Position numbers and translations under genes: made by a program. The notes beneath the pieces are model-generated. The model searched no databases and was not told the origin of the DNA. It saw nothing but the letters and a program-made list of their open reading frames with translations. A stretch of DNA of 64,000 nt from contig OX387607.1 of NCBI GenBank assembly GCA_947568835.1, positions 8,689,201-8,753,200 on the forward strand. Direction: 5' to 3'. Origin of the DNA: Protonemura montana. Taxonomy: Eukaryota > Arthropoda > Insecta > Plecoptera > Nemouridae. Shown here piece by piece: positions 14,871 to 26,800 of the stretch. Every line of letters starts with the position of its first letter. Within the stretch, counting starts at the first letter, position 1.

Positions 14871-17666
14871 TTGACGTTCAAAATCTGTTCCATTTGCAAA
14901 ATTTCAACCCCTTCCCTTCTGTATGGCGTCGTCTTTGCGCCCCCCCCCCCCCCATCACCGCTAACTCCCCCGCCGCCCCGCGGCTCCAAGCTGAATGGTC
15001 ATATCGGCTTTCATTCCATCGGCTGATACCGTTGCCTCTATCGTTACAACATCACGCTACTCACAAACCCTTCCCTTCGTCTCGGTCAAAACCCCACCAG
15101 CCACACCGCGATCGTCTCGACTTTTCAACCCACTACATTTGGCGTCCAGCGACGCGTCGAAGATTTAGCTTGCGGCGGGCTAGGCGGTCTCTTTGAAACG
15201 TTTTCGGCGTCTTGAAACAATCTTAGAGTTGCGGCCTCTTTGAGTCGACCGCATCTTGGCGCCGATGGAGTGTGGCGATCTTCAGTTGGTTCCGAGTTTG
15301 ACCGTCGTCCACCGCTTTATAAGCGGTCAGTTTTCGGTGTGGGGGCGCCACAGTCGCTGTTTCTCTCTGCTGTTGGTGCAGGAGTGATGTGGGAAATATA
15401 AGCATGTATAACATGTCCCTCAAGCCGAGGTAATGGCTTTCACATCGCGCGGACCGCCGGAAAATGTGCCCCTTTCCGACACTCCTTTGACAAAGTGTGG
15501 CTGGGAGACATTAAAATTTAACTACGCGAAAGAAAAAATCTCCCGGAATAAAATATTGACACGCGGTTTTTTTTTCTCTCCCGACTAAAGGCTTACAGTT
15601 TTACACAAAGCGAAACATGGCCCATGAATGCAGGCAATTTTATCTAGATGATGAAGCTGGATATTATTCTGTTTTTCTCTGCCTCTCCCTCGACATAAAA
15701 GATTGCTAATTTAAATGCTTGAACGTGAAGATAAAGTCGAATGGAAGTCGACCCTCCGGCGAGGCTTTTTCACCACTCCATGCGCGTCGAGTTCGTTGCG
15801 GCCATCCGTGATTAGGGATGATCGGAGACATTACCACTGGCTTTCTCCCTTCATGGCATGGCCAGCTTAGTATTTGGGTGGGGTTGTTTGCACAACTCAA
15901 ATTTGCTAAGTACCTTTTCAGAGTAATAAAGATGATTTGCTCCAAAACAGTTTGTTTTATCCAAAGGCGACTGGCAGGGTTTAATATTAACAATGCGATA
16001 TAGGTTTTAAGATAGAAAGCAAATTAATTGCCGTGAGTGGCTTAATTTTTAATTCAAATATTGAAACTTATACAGTACAATAAAGCATAGCCATCAAAAT
16101 TTCCTGTACGTGTCGAATTTTTCAAGCATCGCCGAAGGGTAGCGCATAAATCTAGTAAATCAGCAATCTCGAGGCACGGCGATGCAAGAACTTAATGTTG
16201 CTATGTCGGTATAGTATGTTATCAAGTAGCGAAGAGAGCGCCACCTAAATGCAGCGATGGGGGTGGGTCTCCTTCGATGTAGCATGCACGGTCTATAAGC
16301 AAGCACCGAAAGATAGCTCTTTATCTCGATGCCTTGTTTGGGAAATAATTTGCATGAAAACGTCGTTACGTTCGGATCTTAATTAGTGTTTGGACGTTAG
16401 GAAAAACCTTTGGGGATGAACATTAAAATAAGAACAGCGAAATATTGTTCGCAAAGCTCGCGGCAATAAAATTATTCGAGAATTATATTTAAACTTACCA
16501 ATTTAAATGTTTTGCGTTTATGTGTGGTGCTTACGTTGACTGGTTAAAGGGGTGGGAGAGCGTAATGTGCTCGTAAAGCGTTCTTAAGGGCCCTGCATCA
16601 TTTTCTACACATAGATGGAGACACCGTTGCATTTATGGCGTCTATGTTACCTTAAACTTTCATAGAAACTTTTTGGTGTACATATACTTACAAAATCATC
16701 AGTAACCAAAAAACCTGTATCAAGAACACTATGTCTGTCATGTAAAGTAGTTTTACCCACGAGGTCGGCCAAACGATAACATGATACAAATTCACCAAAC
16801 AGCAATCAACATGTCGCGTGTTATCAGCGACGTCACAATTTTCTAGTGTGGTAATTCGCACAAAATAAAAACACCCAAAATTATTATTACAAACCCACCT
16901 CGGTTCATTATCGCAAACGGTCACGAGTCGACCCGTTCGTAGAAACTTTAAAACGAAGTCCATCGATGACCTGCCACAAGCACTGTCCCGTACCGCAGTG
17001 TCAAACTCCTGCCCGCCACCGGCGACGTCGTCGACGCCAAAACATGGAAGTGGCACTTAGTCGACAGGTTTGGTTACGTCGCCGACTGCCGCTTTGTCCG
17101 CGACAGTTATCTGCCAACGACGCGTGCCATTGTGGTATACTCTACGCCAATCGAGATTAATACTGGAGAATAAAAACACAGTCGATTCGCGTCTCGATGT
17201 CTTCGCCAGGCGTTGATCACGTGGCCAAACAAATATGCTGGCAGACTTTTATTTCGTAGTTTGCGTCATAATTTCGCAACGGACATATTTTGTTCGCTGG
17301 TTTAACAAAACGCATTTTCTTAACGCAATCTTTTTTAAACTCTTGTGCTCAAGGGGGTAGAGAGGGCTATTCAACTGAGTATTTCACTTCCGGTTAAACC
17401 TGTTTGGTTAGCTGGACTGATTACGATTGAGATATTGCCACTTCACCGAATAAAAAGTATTCAGATCATTCGTTAGCTAATTCTGTGCCCACGGTCAGTT
17501 CATAAAATGAGGTCTCAATAAGGTACAAACGACCAACCAGAAAAAAAACGCATTACAAATGACAAAATTCCAATTGTATCTCTCGTTACAATCTGACCAT
17601 CCCATGTTGTCCCACATCCAAAAAGACTTCATCTTGGCTAATGCGCGTTGCTTGTTTCTTCCTCAG

Positions 17667-17848
17667 ATCTGCCAGCTAGTGGAAGATGTCCAGAGGCTGC
17701 AAGCTAGCGTCAGCAAACTGCAAGAGACTTCCGCCAATCAAATCGCCAGGCTCGAAGAGCAGCTCGACCACAAGCGGCAGCACATCCTCAGGATAGAGGC
17801 GCGTTTAGACGCGCAAAGAGACTACGAAGAAGTTAAGAGGGAACTAAG
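17667..17848 (+). CDS. cux: cut/Cux exon a: coiled coil
   Basis: The acceptor follows a pyrimidine tract (cttcctcag) and the donor is AAG|gtgagg. The exon starts in phase 0 and ends in phase 2. It encodes [20 protein letters not shown] and a further heptad-rich stretch ending KREL. This is the conserved coiled coil shared by Cux and CASP isoforms. The frame stays open upstream of the acceptor, but that part has no similarity to Cux. Confidence 0.93.
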
Positions 17849-20800
17849 GTGAGGGGCGATTGCTAAGGGTGTAGGAAGTGTTCAATTGTTGTCAATACTT
17901 GCTAAGCTTGACCATTGTAGGCGAGACTATAGTTGCAAAGAGAGAAATTCACATACGACTATGTTTAGGTTTGATCTTATATAATTTCAATTGGTTGTCA
18001 CCAAATTTGCGCTTAAAAAGTTGAATGGGGAATAACCTAAAGAAAGTATTTGATTTAATACGACTTTTTCTACGAAAGGTTTTAGCTAAGATTTTAGTAC
18101 CTTTCCAAAATTCCTAGCCATGTCTTGTTTCTTACTTGAACTCTCTTCCGATTGTTAACAGCATCCTGCGGTCCCTGGACTTCGCGGCTATGGGCGCAGC
18201 CGTGAACGCAACCTCCGAGTCGCCGAGCAAGGCGCTCGACATGATGCTGTTGGAGAGGACCAAATCGCTGGCGCAGCAACAACAGCATCAGCAGAGCGAA
18301 TCGAATGGACCGAAATCCGTATCGAGCTGTTCCGACCTACCCGGTAAGAATCCCACCGCACGCTGCCACCGTTGTGGTGGACTCACTGGCAGAAGACCAG
18401 CGAATGGAAAAGTTCGTGTAGATTTAGGACTGAGTTTTCGATTTTATTCATTTCCCGGTTAACGTACTAGTGGCAGAACAGGTAAGAATCGGTTCTTTGC
18501 CCTAACATCTAAGTATCCAATCGGTATCTTGGTTATTTACCTCTAATTAATGACCCGGTAGAGCGAGCTACACACATGACCTTTCCTCGAAACCTTACAC
18601 GTAGTTCAAGACACGCTTTATCGCTTTTTCAGACCCCGAAAGTCTTTATGAATATCTTCTTTAGTTCAATTCAAGGAGGCTAGTATACTACGTTTATAAT
18701 TTCGGTGGCGTTATTTCTTAAAATCCCAGAAACCTGATTGCAAATTTTAAAGATCTCTAGAGATGCAGAATCTATAAACTGGCTTCGTTATCGCTCGACG
18801 CCGCTGGTCGGTACGACTGATTCCATGCGGCTGCTTTAGAGCGCGGTCTAGTAGGCGTTTCGCCGGCAACCCCCACTCGACTTCCGCGACATGCATCTCG
18901 ATGCCCTCGACAAGGGAGAGAGGGCACTTGACGACCCTTATTTCGCTCCATTCGGCTTGCGTCCTAGTGGGTGCTTGCCGATGCCCGTAGATTCATTACG
19001 TTTGTGTGGACTGGGCTTTCTTAACCTAACGTTCTGTCATTCGCGTTAATCACTAACTTACAGTGGAGTATAACGGCAGTTTTTTAATATTTTAACCAAC
19101 GGTTTTGCTGGAGGGTACACATGCAGAGGTTTTGGCATGCTTTCGCGATTCGTTAGCGGTCTTATACTAGTCTTTGGATGACTACAGAAAAGCATGAAAG
19201 TTAGTTTTCTTCTGTTAAAGCTGTCATCCCCAAGAGAATCCTTTCGAAAATCCTGCATACCTCGCAGTTCACTAATAATCACACCTTTCTTCTATCTGCA
19301 TGCTTAGGCACAAACACACAAACCTGGTAGTCTGTAGCTAATTATATTAAAACGGTTGCGGGTTCTTCACACTTAAACCGGGCGTCTTTCTCACACAGGT
19401 GTACCAACCACCACCACAACCACCACCACCACCACCTCCGTCATACCGCCGCATCTCCACCTCTCGCCGGTGGCGGAGCCCCCCACCCCTATTCAGCAAG
19501 ACAACAACAACCCAGTGCCGCCGCCGCCCCCACCCCCACCGCCCATGTTCCCCGCCCCGCTGCAGAATGTCGAGACGTTCGGCTCGTTTCTCGGCGAAGA
19601 GATCGTCGCCAACTGGAGACGCTCGCTAGAACGTTCGATTCTCAGTCAGAACCATGCCCAGACGCCGGTCAACTTACCTCCGCCCCTGCCCTCGCCCACA
19701 GACGAGAACGGCGACGCCGCGACGAAAGACGCGTGTTTGCCGTCGCCGCGGACGCCGCCGTCGACGACGCCCTATACAACGTCGTCACCGACGTCGTTTA
19801 TCAACACGACGCCCACCATATCATCCCCGTTGACGGGCGGCGAGGCTCCAGTGCCGCCCTTCCTCAACCACCACCATCATCACCTGATGAACGGCAACCC
19901 GAAGACTCCTGAAGACTCAAATAACGTGCTGTGTAACAATAACAATAACCACTTGAGCAATAACAATATGTCACTATCGACGCCGCCCACGCCCATCTCG
20001 GGGCCGCTGAGCTTCTTTCGCGACGTAGACATGAAGAGTCCGTTTCGTTTCGATGACCCGCGTTCGCCGTTTCGTTTCGCGGATGAGGGTGTGATGGTGG
20101 GTCGGCTAGGCGACTCGCTCATTCCCAAAGGGGACCCGATGGAGGCGCGCCTCCAAGAGATGCTACGCTACAACATGGACAAGTACGCGACACAGAACCT
20201 CGACACGTTGCACATCTCGCGGCGGGTGCGCGAACTGCTGTCGATCAACAACATCGGACAGCGGCTGTTTGCCAAGTACGTGCTGGGCCTGTCGCAAGGC
20301 ACGGTCTCTGAGCTTCTGTCCAAGCCAAAGCCGTGGGATAAGCTGACCGAAAAGGGGCGCGATTCCTACCGCAAGATGCACGCGTGGGGGTGCGACGAGA
20401 ATGCCGTGATGCTGCTCAAGTCGCTGATCCCGAAGAAGGGTAAGTGTGCTGGCTTGAAGGTCACGATCTGCACCGTTCTTTGTCTTTGTCTTCGTGGTGG
20501 TCTTGTCTTGTACGCTACGGGTGCTGTTGGTGCATGCAATTGTTCTGGTTTGGCAACTTACACGATGAGCCAGATACATGTTATGGCTGTTGGAGCGCTC
20601 TTGGACTGGTTGTGGTCTTCCTATAACAATACATTTGGGGTCGCTTCATCATTATCCCAAGTTAACATACATTTGATTCGAATTTAACTTGAAATTGATC
20701 TGTAAATGTCGCTGTCCAAACGCTTTTTTTAACTGAACTGACATTGAGAAACACTTTTTTTTTCACTCCTTCGTGGCCGTACGAAATCGAAACGAATTAA

Positions 20801-23800
20801 TGATATCAATTAATATCCTTCTCCTCGTTAGAGTCAAGCGCCATAAAGAATCCAGTCTTGAATTTTTCTCTTTAATTAGCAGCTACGCGTGTCTGCTCAT
20901 AAAGGCAGCCGATTGTGTTTCATCTTCTTTGCGATGCGTGCAATTGACACGCCCGCGCCACCCTCCAGCATGCACACCCCCCACCAGACGAAACGTTGTG
21001 AGAAATATCGCCCGGATATTCTTTTGTTTTTGCCAGGTTTCCATTCGGGAATATGCGCGACGACTCCTTCGATATTATTCCTTTAGGTATACTCATCTAT
21101 GTGATCTTTACGTTTGAGATTTTCCCCTTTTTAAAAATAACGCCCGGCGACCCTCGGCGATGTTTTATGCTCTTTGATTCGCGGCCAATTTTATTAAATT
21201 GCATGCCAGCTGGACTTGAGCGCGGAATCTAAAATTAATTGATTTATCGGGAGCTTGCTACGATAAAATCCACCGTTTTCCGATGGTTCACCCGCGCGCT
21301 GTTCGCGATTTGTGGGCAGAAGGAGGAGATCTTTGGCGACGACGACCCGCAAGTACCGACCGCTTCTTATTGGCTGTCATTATCCATACACTCTCACAGC
21401 TAGCTGTCTTAATTCGAATACTGATTTCGATTTGTGACTGCAGTTTAGGCGATTCGTGCTAATCGTCATGAAATATTGATTTTAAATTACTAATCGCTTA
21501 AAGTAAGCTTGCTGAACAGTGTCCCTTGAACGAATTACTTTCTTTAGAGAAAGACGAAATGTTGATAGCTAAGACAAAACCACCATAACAATACTCTACG
21601 TGAGTAAAAACGTGGGAACTTCAGAAAGTCCCGGCCTCAAAAACGCGATTTTTCGATCAAACCTATGTCCCGATCAAAGAGTGTCTCTGGTCTGGTACAT
21701 GGATGATTCCAGACGGTCGCAGCAAGCACACCATTTTAGCCGCTGTTGTCGCGTGTTATCGTGACCAACCGGATGACGATTACAGCCCGATGCTTGACAT
21801 TGCGCGTCGGCGCCATAAGTCTTATTAACGCCTATATGTTGTGCATGATGTAGACCGGCGAATAGCATTCTTTTTATGAACTCTGTCGGCGAATTCATTC
21901 GGAGACGCTCTGTTGGAGTTTTGGTATGACGTGTGTTTGAGTTTAGCGAACACGTGACTGCGGCTGCGTGAGCGTGCGCAGCGAAGCCACACCACGCATG
22001 TCTGCGATTAGATCTTGCGCTCGTACCGACCGCGCATGCTTAGATTTTTTTTTTTTTTAATGAATAGGAAATATTTCGGATATTTCGATAGAATTGAGCG
22101 GCCTGCACGGTGTTCTAACATGTTTTGATACCGGAAGGAAGTTATTTTATCTTTTATATTAATTTGAAATTGGATGTTGTGGAAAAAATTAGTTGTTACT
22201 GCAGTGGTGAATCAGTGATGGTTATCGGTTCGTGGCAGTGAACGCTATGGAAACTGTGGGTACTCAAATTGCCCGTGAAGAATGCCGATTGTTTGATCTT
22301 TTGGTTATAAACACTGTTGTCTTCTGGGGCAATTGCTAGCCGAACTTGCATCCGTAGCTTCCTCTACCAAAATGGCGGGCATTGAGTGCTTTCCCCTGGC
22401 TTGCAATTTGATTTAAAATTTGGTTTGAAAAACATGGATTGCAGTTTCCTTATAGCTTCCTCGCCATTTTTTACCAGCAATAATTTACCACATTTCGCAT
22501 AAACAATCGGCATTTGCTTTGCATTTGGTCCGACCCGAAGTCGCATGACACCGACTGGGCCTGAACGACACAAAATCATATCTATATAATAATTTCATTC
22601 TCTCCGTGTGCCCCATTGAAAGGATCGGCATAGGGGATGACCAGTACGGGCAGGGACGGGGAGTGGGGAGCTCTAATTTATTTTTTAATGGCCGCTACAT
22701 CTCCGTCTCGCGAACGTTCGGCCGGTGGAGCGTGGTCCGCTTCCAGTTCCGGTTGACGACGACGAGTCTTTGTCGAGACGCGTACGCGAGAGATGCATGG
22801 CGACGAGTAGGGAGGGAGGGGGGGCAGTATCTTCTCTTTGTTCGCGCGGCATCCGCGATTTAATTGCGACGCGGTTTAGCGCGAACTGGACGACGTCCAA
22901 ACGGAAAGAAATCAAACAATTGTGATGCAAAACAATATCCGTGCGCGAACGACTCTTGTAATGGTGACAATAGCTTTGTTTGCCGCGCAAAGTGGCTTCA
23001 AGGGACGCTGTCGTTGGCTTCGGAGGTGCAGCGTTGACCCGCCAGATGGCTCGAGTGAGGTATGTCTGCGCGGGCTCGTGTCGAGATGAAGATGATCTGA
23101 AGATGCCAAAATATGCTTTCTTGCGTGAAATGAAGTCTATGAGTAATAGACAGACAAAGCAAATGCCGTACACAAACAAAGCCGGCGTATAACAATCTAG
23201 CGATTGTTTCTTTTTATATACTCCCGCGGTGTTTTGCATTTCTTGGCACACGTACCCGTTATTTGTTTGCTGGCATTGGTAATAATTATAAAAAGAACTT
23301 TGCGAGACGTCTCCAATGCATTTTAGTCGGTAATGCAGTTTATTACATAGATAAACGCCCAGCAGCTCGCGACGTATGTTATTAGTGCACGAACCATTTA
23401 CCCAACGCAATGTAATGCGTTAGTCGCGGGTCTAAATTCCGTCGCGACGCCCTGTTATTTGGCTTGGAGTGCGGCGTCGACGTACCGACGTCGCTGGCTC
23501 AGTCGGTAGGTCAGAGGGTAACGGCGGTCGAGTGTCCGAGTGGTCGAGGGTCGTTCGCAGTTCATTAATCACTTGAAGGGGTCGCCACTTGGCTTGACCT
23601 GTCCCCGTCCCTTCTTCCCTCGTCCCGTACTATACTTAGTGCAAGCGGCTTTCCAGGTGTCGCGTCGAGGGTGGCTTTTGTCGACGCCGACGCTCGCGCT
23701 GCGTCGCCTAACGGGCCGACGACGATGTAGCTGTGTTAGGGAAGCCGCGAGTGGGAATTTGCAGAATCTCTCCGTGGGTCAATTTGTCGCCACGTGCCAA

Positions 23801-26800
23801 CAGCAATTGACTTGTGGTTGTCACGTGGAGTTAAAGAAATGCCAGCTAGGTTTTGATGATATACATGTGCCGTATCAAAGATGCTGTCTCGCGGAATGTG
23901 CCCGCATATAAGTAGGTACTCTCAGATGTGAATGTGTCGCTGCGCTATGAGGTGTATGGATCGTTACAACTAGACCCGACAAAGAATCGGCACAGAGAAA
24001 ACAACAATTAGCTGACAGTGCCAAAAAATAAATTTTGTTGCGGTCTTTTATGCACGCACTGTCAATGATTGCACAGTAAAATGTTCGTCATGTTTCTGCC
24101 TTTGTCCGAGGAGGATTTTCAAACAACCCGTTTCTGTTAACCCGTTATTTTATGTGTTCGTTGAATTCGGGAAATCCTTGCGCGATTTACAATGTGGGTA
24201 TATCAGGAGAAGCCTCCTCTTTCGTAATGGGACCGGTCTCATTCTCATAAAAACAACCGCAGCTACCAGCCAATTAAATAAATCAATAAGGACAGTCATC
24301 AATTTGTATCGCCGCATGTGTAATCATTGTTAGTTCGAGTCATCGACTAGAAACTCTCACGGGTTCTTTCACTCGCATGTCTCGCATTTGTCCGCTGAAC
24401 GAAAACTGATTGGTTTTAGATCGCGTGATGGACCCATCCATCGTCGATACCGGCGATCGCATGCGATTGTCCCGATGCGACGCGTACCCCCCTGGACCGT
24501 TCAACCGCAGCAACCGCGTCGCGATCCCGGACGTGCTCATTAGCTTGCGATCACGCACGCCACCTTGCTACTCTCGTGATGCCGATACCTCGCACCCAGT
24601 TCGATGTACACAAATTCTTGATATCGATTATATGTCGTTTAATTATCCGTCAATGTTGACTCGGCCCGACGAGGCATGTGTTTTCTCGTTCTTGCATTAT
24701 TCCCCGCAAAATACGGCAAACCCTCCGCCTTATATTTCTTTGCTTTCTTGCACTGTTTTTCTTGTATGCACGTATCAATGGAGCTTTGCACTAGTTGCTT
24801 CTTTCTTTGTACTGATTTGTCAAGTATCACTATATGATTTACCAAAATCTTAACTCTTAGTTGAAGTATTGATAGAAACAATTGCCATAGCGACTTATAC
24901 ATGCAGTGAAATTCAACTATTTCTGTGAGCTATAGGCTTAACTCAAAGTTAAAGAATTTGGTAAAATAAGAATCTTCCACAAAATGAGTGGAGGATTACA
25001 ACTTCCCTCCAGACTAACTTTATCTTCTATTGGAAATTTTATGTGCAGATGTGTTATAAAACACCATAGTTTCATTACCTGTAATATTCAGACTAAAGAA
25101 AATAATAGAAGACCATTGAGTTCATACCAAGAGTTCATAGATAAATTAGAACCCAAAGCAGCCACCTTAAAATGCTACCAAAGAGCCATGAAAAATAGAG
25201 TAAAAAAAACCTATCACTGTACCATTTCTGAGTGCATTTAGTGCAGGTTAGTAGTGCTTGTGGCAAGTACTGTGTTAGTGCCGTTGGAGTCGGCGACAGA
25301 AGCGCTGACCGAGTTATGTTTTCCTTACAGGCAAAGACACGAGCATGCCGGCGTTTGGCCGTGGAGACTCCGAGAACCTTTCGGAGGAGCGAATCGCCCA
25401 CATCCTCAGCGAGGCAAGCCACCTGATGAAGAGCCAGGCTGACGACAGCCGGAGCAACGATAGCACCTCACCAAGTCACAACCAGGTGAGCACCCATTGC
25501 TTATTGCCGTGCTTTCATGGATCAATTGGAGACCAACTAGGTATGGTCACGAACAGCTACAGGGATAGCTGTATGAGTTGACTGTGAAAACCTGCCTGGG
25601 TCTGGTGTTTGTAGTATTTTAGGCTACAAAGTATAGTGAAAAGTGTAAGCTTGGGTCCCTGGTTTTGTCATTGAAATCCCAATAGAAAAAATATTTACAT
25701 AGTTTACATATAATATTAAGAATAAAAATACCTAGGCGTACATTAATGACCAATTTTATGGAATCTAAATTCTAGCTACCCAGGCCAATATTAGACCAAG
25801 TAGATGTCAAAGTTGCTTGTGGCAAAGTTTGATCGTTGTTTGGCTTTTTCAGTGTCCGTCGCCGCTGGGCAAAGACGGCTCACAAAGTCGCCGGCTGAAA
25901 AAGTACGAGAACGATGACATTCCCCAGGAAAAGGTGGTGCGCATCTACCAGGAGGAGCTGGCCAAGCTGATGGGACGACGGATGGAGGACTCAGTTCGGG
26001 GAACGCGGGACCACCATTTTCCCAGGTTGGTTCCTCCTCTCTGCTCTATTATGGCTGATAGTTTCAGTCAAAACTATTACAAAAATATGTGGTAAATTAG
26101 AATGGAAATCAAATTTAATTTGCAAGAAACACTTTGAGCAAAGAGCCTTGTATGCTTTTATGTTTTATTTTCTTTTAAGTAAACAAGGTGTATAGTTAAA
26201 TTAAAAACCAATTTGTGGCCCTATAAAGTCGTGTTTTTTTTTTGTTTTCGCTCACATGCAGTGGCATAGTCCATCATTTACTACATCTTACATATTATTT
26301 TTTGGGTTTTTTGGTAGAATTTAAGTTCACTAGTTCTTGCCATATTTATAAGCCAAAGAGCCTTGGCACTTGTATGCAACCAAACAAAAAGTCTCTTTGC
26401 ATTATCCCCCCAATACCACCAACCACCACCTACCCGTCAGCCAATGGCACTGTACGAGGACAGCACTTACGTCCCTAAAGTAGTTTGTTGTTCCCGCACT
26501 TCTTCGGCGGAGGCGGCGCCGGCCTGGGAGGCGGAGGCCCTGGGGGTGTGGGCCGAGAAGACGAGATCCGCGTGGCGTTGGATGCCTACCACCGCGAGCT
26601 AGCCAAGCTTAGCTCGTGTCCCAATGGAGGCACACTCCCTCCAGGCCTGGCAGGGCTTCCGGGAGGTCTTGCCGGACTTCCGGGAGGTCTTGCCGGACTT
26701 CCAGGAGGACTTGCCGGGCTGCCCGGAGGTCTGCCAGGACTACTGGCGCTGCAACAGCAGGTAATTTGGTTTCAATCTTTAAGCATTCATAAAGTTATAT

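Larger units (their letters stand above)
1..17666. other. Upstream region without supported exons (flank or intron of cut/Cux)
   Basis: I find no exon here with both splice signals and a recognisable protein. The open frames (up to about 157 codons) are low-complexity, lack family motifs, and often overlap pyrimidine or purine tracts. The first cut exon at 17667 starts at an acceptor in phase 0, so earlier coding exons must exist; in known Cux genes the 5' exons can lie very far upstream. Contents worth noting are homopolymer G/C runs, a purine-rich tract near 14.6-14.86 kb, CpG-rich patches near 13.24-13.48 and 15.08-15.40 kb, an AT/homeodomain-site-rich block near 7.78-8.15 kb, and two copies of a dispersed repeat at about 10.04 and 11.2 kb. 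Very short exons could have been missed. Confidence 0.6.

Noticed and set aside
14465-14989. 174-codon minus-strand frame and overlapping plus frames
   Set aside because: Products of a purine-rich simple-sequence tract; Ser/Leu/Pro or Arg/Glu-rich with no domain.
22685-23410. 241-codon minus-strand frame
   Set aside because: Lies in a CpG-rich intron segment of the cut/Cux gene; no recognisable motif, and composition is Arg/Ser-rich like other non-coding CpG patches here.
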